DNA from: Baylisascaris procyonis
Lineage: Eukaryota; Nematoda; Chromadorea; Rhabditida; Ascarididae
Assembly (NCBI GenBank): GCA_037389465.1
Contig: JAZARR010000197.1
Location: 9,201,501 to 9,265,500, forward strand
Length of the DNA: 64,000 nucleotides
Direction: 5' to 3'
The notes beneath the pieces are model-generated. The model did no database searches and was not told where the DNA came from. It saw only the letters and a list, made by a program, of their open reading frames with translations. The number at the start of each line of letters is the position of its first letter. Within the stretch, counting starts at the first letter, position 1. Made by a program: the position numbers and the translations under genes. This document shows positions 48,737 through 60,740 of this stretch, piece by piece.

Positions 48737-49713
48737 TTTTACCTTCAATAAACGAAGAAATGAAAATTTCTGCCATTTTTAGACTATTTGATAGCGAAAA
48801 TAATAAAGTAATATAAAATTGCTAGCATTATTGCAAATGCTTAAATAATAACAAATATTAAATGTTTATTTCCTATCAGATATTCCTATCAGAAATAATA
48901 AAATCATTGATATTTCCTATCAGATATGGATTTTTTTCAAGTTCTAAATTTATATGAAATTGCAAAGGAGTTCATGGAAGTAGATCAAAATATTCTGGTA
49001 TTAATTAGAGGCACAGAAACTTCGTCGTTATCGGTGTGACCTACCAGGTACACTGTAAATGAAACATAACCGACTAATATGAATGAGCCTTAACATGTGA
49101 ATGTCACTAACAATTTTAAATTTTTCTCATCAAAGCAATTCTAGACGAGAAATTTTAAACAATCTTTTGATTTCAATAAGTAGCTAATTTGTTCAATAAT
49201 AAGTAGCTAATAAAATTGATAGACAAAGAAAAAGAAATAAACATCTAACATAGCTAGTATTATTTCAATAATCGATGAAATAATCATAGTTGCTGCCACC
49301 CGACTGGAGCAACATTCACTCAAATAGGTAAATGAATCGTTTCATGATTTGTGAACACTTCAGCGAGTAGCATCTAATGATAGGCAGTGTAAACATCATC
49401 GATATGCGTCAACTATACTTTTCGATGATAGTACATCATTTACCTAGACAATGTTATTGTCGTTGTAAACCGCTGATTACGATATCATCGCGAAGAACGA
49501 TTAGAATGCAAGAAATGTGCCTGCAAAGACTAAAGAAATTCCGTACAGCAATTTGCACCTTATGATGAATGTTGCATTCCTTTTTTTTTGCTTGTAGCAA
49601 TATTGCACACCTTCTCAGCGATAATGCAGCCTTAGTTCATATGCATTGAATTGAGCAAAGGGTGATGAAATACTGCACTATTCATATGCAATTCATGTGA
49701 TTATGACGTCATT

Positions 49714-49893
49714 ATGCTGATCACTCTAGAAAACACGGTTGTTCTGATAAGATATCATTTGCGAGCTCACCGTAAAGAACGTTTACAGTATATCACAAAG
49801 ATTGTTCCGCAAGATACTCATCTGTTGCGGAGGCGCATTGATCGTCTCGTCAAGGCGGAACAACTCGTCCGGAACTATTGCGCTTGTGAATAG
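49714..49893 (+). CDS. possible short coding exon or small gene, 59 residues
   Basis: ATG to TAG in one frame; the frame is open further upstream from about 49672. The product is rich in Arg, Leu and Val, with an amphipathic stretch (HLLRRRIDRLVKAEQLVRNY) that could form a helix, and ends CACE. Composition looks more like a real protein than its neighbours, but no splice partner, paralogue or family was recognised. It could be a remnant of a larger gene. Confidence 0.2.
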   Translation: MLITLENTVVLIRYHLRAHRKERLQYITKIVPQDTHLLRRRIDRLVKAEQLVRNYCACE

Positions 49894-50383
49894 ACCATTG
49901 ATGCGGAAGACTGCTTGCGGATACAGTAATGGTTCAGTACGTAACGTAGTCATATTTGCGAGTAGTACATTTAACAGATGCTTTTATTCACTTATACAGA
50001 GCAGCAGCAATCGTAGATGTCTAACCTTGAGTGCTAGTAGGTCTCCTTAGCTCTTTTCACCTAATTGCCTTCTAGGCCCGTTTTTCTAAAATTTCTGGAC
50101 TCTTGAAACTTTATTGACCATAAAGAGCCGATTAAGTCATCAATAGGCGTTCGAGTAGAATTATTTTTCACACCCAGATCATAAACTTCAATAAATGTAC
50201 TCACTAACAAAATGTACTGTAATAATCACACCCCCCCCCCGCAAATATTTGCAGCGCTAATTTTTCAATCTCACAGGAATGAAAGCGGCTGAGGCAAATA
50301 TTCACTTCGTTGTTTCTAACGGTTGTCTCTCCCATAATCCGACCTTCGGGGCATTAACCCTTAAGCAGCCCTGATGGGAACTG

Positions 50384-50827
50384 TTGATGAAGAAGAGAAA
50401 AAATGGCTGTCATCGTCTATACACAATGGCAGCCCTCTTTAAGCGATGCATGGGAAATATGCACTCATGGCGAAGAATACTAATAGTAAAATCAAATTTC
50501 ACAATACGCTCAAATTCCCCAGCTAAAAATGCATTTATTTCAATGCACAGAACCATTGGCAATAAACCAAAATTAGAATTGTTAGCTGAGAATGCAGCTC
50601 CTTATATAAAACATATTCCAGAAATTTTGCTATTCCCATCCAATTCCCTACGTTTCATGCAATCTACCCTCAAAGTTTTTCGATATGATTGCATTATAAG
50701 AGAAAAGGATGGAGATTGCGATATAGCGATTCTTTTATATTCTGACCTGAATGTTACATTTACTGAAAGCATGACCTTTTCCCAGACTGACAGCTGTTTT
50801 GTGCTGATTTTGCTTGCGATATTTTAA
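50384..50827 (+). CDS. orphan open reading frame, 147 residues
   Basis: The longest frame in this intergenic region; it starts at a TTG, and the first ATG is at 50387. The middle (KPKLELLAENAAPYIKH, then IIREKDGDCDIAILLYSDL) reads like a folded protein, and the end is hydrophobic. No family was recognised, no splice signals were needed, and a chance frame of this length is possible in 64 kb. Confidence 0.25.
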   Translation: MMKKRKNGCHRLYTMAALFKRCMGNMHSWRRILIVKSNFTIRSNSPAKNAFISMHRTIGNKPKLELLAENAAPYIKHIPEILLFPSNSLRFMQSTLKVFRYDCIIREKDGDCDIAILLYSDLNVTFTESMTFSQTDSCFVLILLAIF

Positions 50828-51933
50828 TTGTTGTCTATTCACCTTTTTATTCTACACTCTCACTGATGATTCGAATGCTTGTCTTAACTTAATGAAAACA
50901 TCATTGATCGTTTCTTCAACTTGTTTGCGGCGTTCACATCAGAACTGATTAAAGATACGAACGTTACAGGTAATATGATTGAACTTTTCTTCACTAATAA
51001 TTTGACCCTCATAAACAAGGTACTCACAAGTCTTTTCTTTAAATGATCTTGCAAGTAAACATTTTGGAAATAACGATCAAACCACCAAAGAAGCCCATGG
51101 AGGGAACAGTTTCAAAAAATTCCCCTCAGGGGTAAGGGACTTTTTGGATGCGGGGTACTCCGCGGTCCAAAACTTATGAGTCATCTTTATACGGAGGTCT
51201 GTGCGGTAGGGAGTGGAAGAGACGATGAACTCCGAACACGAATCAGTTTTGCTGCCCTCAGTACTCTTTACATATAAATCGGCTGGGTTTCTCAGTGCAA
51301 CAGACAATCCATCATCAACAATCCAGAAAAATTCTATTTCATTTCAGACAACACACAACTTCATATAGGCCAATACAACGTTTGGATGTGGTAACAATTT
51401 TCCATGCGAATACATCAACGACACTGCAGTATCATAACATTTCGAGCACTAACAAACAACAAGCGTTAAGGACGATGGATATTGCATAAAAAAAGAAAAT
51501 AAAAGTAACCATGAAATTGTAAACCAAAAATGTCAAATGGAAAACGACAGAGAAAGGTTATCCTAAAATTTGGAATCGCCTCATAAAGTAAATCATATCA
51601 ACGAAAATAAAGAGGAAAAAAATGAAAATGAAAAATCTCAGTGTACACTTCTAAACACACATTTCCTTGAGAAAGATCAGAAATATCAAAAAAAAAAAAA
51701 AAAAAATTAAAAGTAAACAATTGAAGAGAAAAATGAACGAAAAAAAAAATGAAAATTCCACTCAAAAAATTTTTTTAAAATTGAATAACCAGATGCATCG
51801 TAATAGGAAACTGAAGAAAAAAACTCATTCGGTATTCGAGGCGATGAAAACCTCTAGGTGATGTTCGGAACGTGTGATGATGGAGATGCTGTTTGTGTTA
51901 TGTTATAAAGCTCCAAAACTTCGATCCGTGTCC

Positions 51934-54900
51934 TTACTGTTGCGTGCGTCCTTGTTGCTGTTGTTGTTGCTGCTGCTGCCAGTAACTGCAACAATGCAAC
52001 AATATCGATTGGTCAGAATTGCAATCTCTTTGATGGCAAGATCACTCGAAATCTGATGACGTCGGATGCGGGCACAATGCAACCGTATTTTAGAAACATT
52101 CGTCACTATGCAACCAGCGCTAATCCATTTCTTCTCACCGACGCATCAACGGAAAGGGCACTAAATTTTTTCCCTTTTCATTTCAAAAAAAAAAAAACCC
52201 ACGCGGAATAACGCTCAGTTATGCCAGAGCAAAAGGCAAAGGAGCAACCCCATCCTGGAAAGTCCCTCCAAGCACATCCCTAAGGCATCTATACCACAAC
52301 TCGATGACTGCGGAAAAAGGATTCATGAAACGATTAAATCACTGCCCATTGATTAATCCATGATCTCGCCTATAAACGAATAAATAAATAAATAAAAGGT
52401 AACAACAAGCACTCACCCTTGCCACTGCTGGTGGAACAGCTGTGGATTGTTGTAATACTGCTGGTAATAGTTCCAATAGGCAGCGTCCCCTTGTCCTCCC
52501 TGACCTGCCCCATAACCAGTATAGGCCCCATATGGCCCATAAGCTCCGTATGCACCTTGCATTTGATTGTAATTCGCAGCCGCGTTCTGCTGATTATTGT
52601 GACCCTGGAAACAAATGAACGTATTCTACAAGCATTAAAAAACTCTCAAATCTAGCAAACCAAATATGAAATCCTTCAAAATTTTAACCTCACGAGTTCC
52701 ACTTCATGAAACATTACCAGTGCAGTTAGAACAAATCCCCTACCCCCAAGCGAAATCATCGAATAGCTATCTACTGTCTCACTACAGTTCGAGCAAGTGG
52801 TACTCAAGCAAGATGATAAAGGACAACGTGTACAGATTATGAGGTGAAAATATGGCGAAATGACTATTGTCAAGAAGTCTCATCCAGCAAGGAAAGGAGT
52901 TGAGCCTCGTTTGCTTTATCGTTTTCCTCAACACGAATGCAAAGGCTTACTGGCTAGTTGACATGTGTAGCCGTCATGAGCATAAATCACCACAAACAAA
53001 CCTCAGGAGTTCGTCCCCACGAGCACTTGACCGTCTGCCCACCAATTTCTGTTCCGTTCATTTTGACGATCGCATTGCACGCCGAATCTTTTTTGTCAAA
53101 TCGCACGAAAGCGAAACCTTGCGTTTTGAAGATTCGCACCTCCACTATGCGACCAAACTTGTCGAATGCAGCACGAAGATCCTCATCTGCAACTCACCTT
53201 GCATTTCACATGAAGCACAAAAACATTGAAGGCAAAGACTGAAGAAGTGCTGACTGGAGTGCTTTGCGCTGTTAGCTGCCAACAGTCTGCCTTCGACTGG
53301 AAAGCCAATTTTTATGACTAGACAAAATCGAACCCCCAAAATTTTCTTGTCCCTTTTACAATACTCTTCACCCATTCACTGATATCCTCAAATCTTGCAG
53401 CCCTTTCATATAACTTTATAAGGATGCTCCGAGTAATAGAAGATAGCTGATTGCTAACAGCTCATTACAATCTACAAAAACATTCCTTTCCAACTCTTCA
53501 GCTTATTAGACGTTTGTTGTAGCGCACAGATCTAGAAGGTATGGCGAAGAACCAGCCGGTCCTCGTGTATTCACCTTTTCTGCCTTGTCCGCATTCATTT
53601 GGCGCGCATATGACACTCACTGAGTCATGATCGATCCACGATGGGGCACAACACCACACACGCTTCAACGACTCAACAAGCTCTTATTGCGCGCAAAACT
53701 AAAGTATCAATGCAATGCATCGCCGATATTGTTTACGAAAAACCGAAACCCTCAACCCTAAAAGCACTCAAATAAAGGAAAAAAAGAGGGACAGATACAA
53801 ATTTCTTACAAAATGTAGAGCGAAACCAAAAATGGTCTGATGAAATGCAATTGGAAAATGAACAGTACTGACTTTTATATTTTAAAGCAAACCAAGAAAC
53901 TTGGAAGCTAAGGTTCCTTTGGCCATTTAGGCAACATACATCTTCACTGCCACATTTGGCCTTGCACACTTCCGTACTACAGCGCAAGAAAGAACCAAAC
54001 TCACCCAATTTACTGACACTTTCAAGCTCTAGTTCCCCAAGACCAATCTTCTCCCTCTCCCTTCCACATTTCCTCAAACGAACTCTCGTCGCTGTGGGAT
54101 TCATGTATGTGAATGCAAAGCACTAAAATGAACAGAAAGGGAGAAAAAAATAGTGCAGTAACCGTTCACGCTCTGATTGACGTTGCCAATGTAGACTGAC
54201 GTATTGTCGGGACCGGTTTGGTTGAAGACATCGTCATAGCTCAGCTCCGGCTTGCTCTGCTGGCCATCAGTACCGGTGGGCTTCCGGGTAGCCCAATTTG
54301 TTCGGATCGTTCTTCTACCAAGCCACTGGCCGTTCATCTGCTCGATGGCGCGCTCCGCTTCCTACATTTTTTTTCAAAAACAATGGAATGCTAACGCTCA
54401 AAATGCAGTGAACAATTCAGTATTTCATCACTAATGTAACGTAATTTTAAAACCTTTGAAACATCTTTGCTTCCGAGGAAACCACTCCATGCATACATAC
54501 CACTATCTAACTCTTATTTCCCCTTCCCCTCTTGCAAGCACTGACAGTCCTTTCCTTCTCTCACACGTACTTGCATCGACCGACTATCACAAAACTGCGA
54601 GTTCTGATGAAAAACTAATCACTCATACACACTGAAAACGTTTGCTTCCAAATGAACGAATTTACTAAAAAAATTCTTTTAAAGAAAACGTACCTCTCTC
54701 TTCGGATATGAAACAAAACCATATCCCTTCGACTTCAGCGTTGTCGAATCACGGATTACCTTCGCATCCCTGAATAAATATCAACGAATCAATCATATAA
54801 TTAACTGCTCAAGCACATATCTCCTCATTAAAACAAAACAAAGTAATGTGACTGAAACATCTTGCCACCTCCTCCTCTCACAATCAGTCATAATCTCAAT

Positions 54901-57900
54901 TGGGCACAATCACTAAAACTGCCTACCCAAATAAGTGGAAATCTTGAATAGGTAAATAGCGCCGATTTCCCGCTGAGATACTCAAAGAAAAACGATGCAA
55001 TCGAAAAAAAGGTAATAATAACCAACAACCCGCCTCCAATAAACTGAAGCATAGTGCACCAAAAAAGAGATTCAAAACTTACGAAACTTCCCCGAAGGGC
55101 GCAAATGCATCTTTAAGTGCCTTATTGTCAACTTCCGGTGAGAGATCACCAATGAAAACATGGAAATGCTTGCTTGTATCGACCTTCGCCTGCGAACCCG
55201 GCTCTGTCGCCCAATTCACTTTCATTTCCTAAAAATCAAAACCATTTCGACCATATGATCTCAAATTTTATTGCTTTTTCTAAAAACTCAGTAGATTAAT
55301 GGAACATCATTATCACTATTTATTTAAACCTACGAAAATATATTTTGAAATAAAAATCAAACAGTCTCAACAATGACGTTGGTTTTTCTTATTTCGCTAT
55401 CAGTTCATCCCTGAGAGGTGCTGTATAACGTTCAAACCTAACCGTCGTGCAGAGGAAGCAAATAGAAAGACACTGAATGAAAGAAAGTTCCCTAAAATAC
55501 CTTGTGATAGCCCTTAGCCCTCATCAGTCCCATCATTTTTTTTAAACAAAACCGAAGCTAAGATGAACTGCCGCCCATCGTCGGTGATCATGAAGGCAAT
55601 GAAGGTATCCTATCTAGTAGCACAATTCCCACCTTAGAAAAAATTGGAAAATTCGAAAAAGCGCATAAATTAAATTTTACATAAAAAACAAAACCTCCTT
55701 GCAATTAAAGGAAATACCATAGAAATGTTACCGCAACAAATAGAATTTGGAATCGTCATCGCCTTACACTCAGTAAGTCACAATTCGAAACTTTACAAAA
55801 AAACATAATAAAAAATTATTAAAAAATAAACAACTATTATGAGATAAAAACAAACCCTATCGAGTAGCACACGTTTGTTCATCGCCTGAACGGCTTGCGC
55901 TGCCGTATAATGGTCGGAAAATTCAACGAATGCATATGGATCATTCGTTCCCTAAAACACAAATAATTCAATTAAATGCTACCATAAAAGTTTACTGCTT
56001 TTCGCTTCAAAAACTTTACTTAACTACCGGCAACTAGTACCTCCTATTTCCTCTTGATGTAAGCAACTAACCCATTTCCCACTTAAATCACTTAGAGGAA
56101 TGAAGCTGAGAGTCATCTACCTTCCAGAAGCAGCGATAACCCTTCCGCATCATTAAACAAGTGAAACGTTATACTACATCCGTTCCACGCCATTACTCCC
56201 CAGCCAACCCTCCTACCATTTCAAATTCTTCATTCCCATCACTAGCGCATATACCTTTGTCACCGAGATTTGTCACCGTAAACAACGCCTACGAGACCGC
56301 CACCTAACATTTCTAGCCGATCCGCAGGTATGCTTACAGAAACTTTCAGGTAAGCTCTCACTTAAATAAATAAGAATTAATGCAATGTCATGCCCAAGTG
56401 ATCCAAGTGACCACCATCCCACCATAACAGTGGTCCATAACTTCGACCATCTACTGCTTCTAAAGACGCCCACATCACTCCTCTCTTAATCAGTGCAATT
56501 TACGCCCCTACCTTCGTAGGTGTTATTGAAGCGAAAAGCAGACATATTAGCCAACCCGCAAGCTTACCGTATACAATTGATCACATTCGAAATGCAACAA
56601 CATTTCCTGCCACGAACACTTCCGAGGCACACCGTCGCTTCTCCCATATAACTCGATTATAGAGTTTTATTGCTCTCATCGCTTTTATCTCACCCAATTC
56701 GGTAAATTCCATTTTTTTTTTGTTTTAAAAATTGGTGGGTAATTTTTGTCGGTTTTCATTTACCGAATAAAATTGGTGGAAATAAGTGGAGAAGAATAAA
56801 AAATGAATGAAAAGTAAATGCAAACAAGATCGAATTAAATTGATACTTAGCAGAGTGCGCGTAGGTGGGGCTCTGCCTCCCATTGACAGAGAGTAAGACA
56901 GAGCGTAGGCCCGCATAATACCTCCACAGTGTCTGTCTTTGTCTGTTTGTTTGTCTCTCAGCAACACGTGCCGCCGTCTGCATATTTGCAACATCATCAC
57001 ACGTCCGTTCAGTAGAAAGTTCGAAAAATTTTGCCAAATTTCAAAGAAAAGAATGAAAAAAAAGAATAATAGAAAATATGAAAATGAATTAAAAATCAAT
57101 AAATGCAAAAAAAGAAGAAAAAGACGGAAATCAATAAAGAGAAACTTCTGCGTCGCTTCCCACCACAGCGGACGTGAGAGATAAAGCAAAGAAAAATCAA
57201 CAAGACAATCATAGAAAGAATCATATAAACGATAAAATAATAGGCCCTTGATGGCTGCACCTGACTCCAACCTATAACAATGTGTTATTGAATGACGTCA
57301 TGCGAACACCTGAAAATGCGTTATTGAAAAATAAACGCGAATGAATGACAAGAAAGCCTTACGTCAAAGATAACTTTGGTCTTCGTGACAGGCCCAATTT
57401 GTCCAAAGAGTGTTGCAACGAAATCCTCTGTTATACTCGTGTCCAGGTTACCAACGTAGCTAAAAAGAGCGATCGATCATAAATATAGGCATAAGAAAAA
57501 AAGAGGAAGAAAGCTCAAAAATATAGAAGTTAAAAAAAACGATAGAAGGAAGGAGCAGAACGTGGAAAATGAACGGCGACGGGAAGTAAAACCTGTTGAA
57601 AATAATGGCAAACAATCACGCTGCAAACTTTATTAGCCCATTTCTGCATTATTCAAATAATTGCAACATAGTCGCACTTAAAAATTCCTTACTTCTATCA
57701 CCACAAGTTAACGGTGCATATGCCTTGAAGAAGCCAATGAGATTTGAATTTGGGATGTTCAGAGTGCTTTGCAAAATGAAACAACAAAATCCCTACACTA
57801 TCAATCACACGAATGTCACCTAAAATTAGATAACGGTCGCCGAACTCTATACCAGTAATAACAATAAGGAAATCCAACATACACAGTTCTTGGTTGTCGA

Positions 57901-58497
57901 TCATCACTTCCGGTATCAAAGCCTGCACTTTGAGCCGCTTGGAAGTGGTAACGAGCATTGTAGGCTCCGCCACCCGAACCCGATGTCGCACCACCACCCC
58001 CTCCGGTATGTTGCATCGCTGTCGCATCTTGTGGTGGATACCCACTCGCATATTGCCCATAACCGAATGCGCCATAGCCATAATTGTTGTACTGAAATAT
58101 TTCTTCTACAATTCTCTACGAAAATTACTGTTGCAGGGATGTTTGTCATATATCTAAGTGAATGGAATGCATAGAATCACAGTGAAACCACTTTTCAGCC
58201 CATCGAAAAAAATAACTGCATTTATTTTATTGGCATTTCATATACAATCAGCACAGAATTCGAAGAAAACAATTAATTAACAAGGTATGATGTTTATAAA
58301 ATCACTCCCATTCATCTTATAAACTTGTTCATGTAATACCAACAATGGTATTTGTAATAAGTCATTAATAACTTAGTATATGCATCTCACAACATCACTT
58401 ATGGTTTAACAACCTCTCACAAAAAAAAAATCGAAAGAAAAAAACAAAATTGGTTTAAAGGTGAAAATGACAATCAGTAAAAGTAACTCACCGACAT
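51934..58497 (-). CDS. tiar-1: TIA-1/TIAR-type RNA-binding protein, three RRMs (10 exons)
   Basis: Exons 58497-58492, 58091-57883, 57459-57363, 55951-55856, 55228-55083, 54769-54694, 54361-54163, 53186-53002, 52604-52417 and 51985-51934 join in phase for 417 residues (C. elegans TIAR-1 and human TIA1 are about 400). TIA proteins bind U-rich RNA, affect splicing in the nucleus and hold stalled mRNAs in cytoplasmic stress granules. RRM1: RNP2 VYVGNL (72-77) and RNP1 around DPYAFVEF (108-115). RRM2: VFIGDL (160-165) and SKGYGFVSY (198-206). RRM3: VYIGNV (266-271) and TQGFAFVRF (298-306), followed by VKCSWGR. A Gly/Tyr-rich N terminus precedes RRM1, and the C terminus is a Gln/Tyr/Gly-rich prion-like tail ending in nine Gln. 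The first coding exon holds only ATG TCG. The symbol follows the C. elegans orthologue. Confidence 0.95.
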
Positions 58498-58562
58498 TTT
58501 ATAAAGAACGAAATCGAAAAACGACGAAAATGAGAAGAATTGAAAGTATACCCTCTGAAAAA
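58492..58562 (-). other. first TIAR exon and candidate trans-splice acceptor
   Basis: On the minus strand a T-rich tract ends in TTTCAG at 58555-58560; a 57-nt leader then runs to the ATG at 58497, and the exon ends six coding bases later at a GTGAGT donor. No coding exon was seen further upstream, so spliced-leader addition is the simplest reading. Confidence 0.5.
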
Positions 58563-59510
58563 AAAAATTTTTGTTTATTTTAATAGCTAGAATGAGTTAA
58601 ACGATAAACAGTACGGAAGTAAAAAACATACAATGACGAATTATAAACTGAAAAATCGCTTCAGAAGAAGTGAACATAGAAGTTTTAGTCGAAAGGTGAA
58701 AAAAAAAATTATAAAAAAATACAAAATTCGGGTATTGAATATGGTAAATTCCTATGTCAGAAAAGAGACCTCATAATATCACATAGCAACATAAATATTT
58801 TTAGCGCTAAGTGTAAGCAATAAAAAGCTATCAGGTACGCTAGAGAGATGAAAAACTGCCCACTTTGGAATATATCGAGCTCCCCGATTACGGTCAGAAT
58901 CCACCTGATTCAGGATCGAACTAAAATGTCGAGATGCAAAAATGAAATCGAATTCCGTAGCCACAATCGAGATCACATGAACGAAAAATTGGGGCTCAGG
59001 TAACTATTAGGTCCCACTTAAAGATCCACACCATGGTCTCATATTCTAGCTACACTCGGTTCAACAACCTTGAAATTAAAAAAAAAATATAATCTCTCAA
59101 GTACGAGTATGGGTGAAGGATTTTTACATTAAAAAAATGCTCAGAACCGTTAACATCCTCCATTTTATTGCTTACATCTTTTAGATCAACACCTAATTCG
59201 ATCCTCCATAAAAACTAAACTCCTCTCTCCTTTCATCTCCAGTAAACACTCCAACACTAAGAGGAAATAGGCATTCCAAAAAATGTCACCCTTTAACTGC
59301 TAAAGAGTTCGGTTGAAACCGTAATCACCCACAACCAAACATCTTTAGCCTCTCTATTCGATAACACGAGAAACCCGACCTCCCAAGCCACCAACTGACG
59401 AACAAAATAACGCCATCCATTCCTCCCACCATCACCCCACTTGGATGACGTAGATTTTGAGGTTATTATTCGTTTCGGGTAACAGTTCGATAAGTTTCCA
59501 TCGTTTCGAG

Positions 59511-60342
59511 ATGCATTTGATGCACATTGCAGCCCTTATGGGTTTTGTCACAAAGCGGCTCATACTACGTCGCGAGTAAGTAATCCTTCCATAACCATAA
59601 CATTTATAACTAGTGTTATAATGTCAATACAGAAAAAAGCCTGCTACGGTTTGTGAAGATCTCTAATATTGGTTTTGGAGAAAAGCATTTTTTATTTTTC
59701 AATTATTATCGTCGATCCATAAATCATTGATCTATCAAGAAATGACCAACAAGAGTCGAAAAAATGAATAAAAAAATAAGTGAGTTCAACTGGAATGGAA
59801 ATTATACTATAAAGTATGAAATAACTCAATAAACGATAGTGAATGAAAAATACAAAAAAAATATTTGTTTACAAATTATAAAACATACTTTCGTTTTTTC
59901 CTTCACAACCCGTCAATGATACTAACTACTATTCGCTAACCTATAATCATTGGTCTCTAAATAAAATACACTTAAAAAAAATTTAAATAACACATCCCAC
60001 CCACATCGGCTAACACCAATAACCGAAAGCATCGCTCGCCTTACCGTACCTTTACGAACCACTAGATGCAAGCCGAATGATAATGCGCATTTGAAGCCAT
60101 TCCCTTCATTGATAGACATGTACGTCAACAGTTACGGTAGAAAATTCAAAAGTTTTTTTTGCACTAAGGAGCTAAAAATTAAAATCATCTACATAGATGG
60201 TCATTTGTTCGATCATTCATTGATTGCTTGCGAGAGCGATAATATGAAACATTTTGAAATTGCTAAATGGGAAAACACGCCAGGTACCATATCGTGGTAC
60301 GCGCTTTTTGAAGTTCTGCCCACTGGATTAGTCAGTCACTGA
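59511..60342 (+). CDS. possible two-exon gene of unknown family, 113 residues
   Basis: A GTAAGT donor ends a short frame from the ATG at 59511 (exon to 59575, phase 2). A frame open to a TGA at 60340-60342 follows, with an acceptor at 60061-60065 (ACTAG) in the matching phase. The second part (KELKIKIIYIDGHLFDH, then KWENTPGTISWYALFEVLP) alternates polar and hydrophobic residues as in a beta-rich protein. Against it, the acceptor is poor for a nematode and the N terminus is only a weak signal peptide. I do not recognise the family. Confidence 0.3.
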
Positions 60343-60599
60343 AACTCATAACAAATAGAACCTTGAATAAATGATGATGCATTCGCCGTTGCGAGTAGTT
60401 TAAATATGCGGATTGAAACAAATTTCAACAGATGATTCAAACATGATGACCCAACAAGTGACCCGTATGTGGACAACATCGAGATTCATCTATGTTGACT
60501 ATCCTGCAGTGATTTCACGAGTTAAAGCTATCGATTGAACAAAGGCATACAGAATAATCATACGGATATGTCTAATCAATGTTGAATGAGCTTTAAGTA

Positions 60600-60740
60600 A
60601 ACTTTGCATAAAACTTTAGCAAATTTTGCATAAAACTGCTGCAAAATTTGCATAAAATTTGACTTTAAACTGAAAATGTTAATAAACTTTGCATAAAACT
60701 TTAGCAAACTTAAAACTTAAAACTTAAAACTTTAGCAAAC
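60600..60740. repeat. short direct repeats of TTTGCATAAAAC type
   Basis: The phrase ACTTTGCATAAAACTTTAGC occurs twice, with related TTTGCATAAAA copies between them and a small AAAACTT tandem at the end. Confidence 0.85.

Larger units (their letters stand above)
48740..51930. other. intergenic region with unexplained open frames
   Basis: Between two minus-strand genes. No gene with a known family was found. It holds a C run at 50231-50240 and three open frames described separately or rejected. It should include the acyltransferase promoter and the TIAR 3' UTR. Confidence 0.4.

Noticed and set aside
51077..51307. 76-residue minus-strand frame downstream of TIAR
   Set aside because: The composition is somewhat protein-like, but no start, splice partner or family was found; it is too short to call.
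52867..53242. Two overlapping plus-strand frames of 94-120 residues
   Set aside because: They are antisense shadows of the TIAR exon encoding RRM3, whose codons and motifs are clear on the minus strand.
53733..54104. 123-residue minus-strand open frame inside TIAR
   Set aside because: It sits in the intron between the exons ending at 54163 and starting at 53186; including it would break the RRM3 frame, and no motif was seen.
56725..57270. 181-residue minus-strand open frame inside TIAR
   Set aside because: It lies in an intron between two phase-matched exons, is dominated by Phe/Leu from A-rich plus-strand DNA, and has no family signature.
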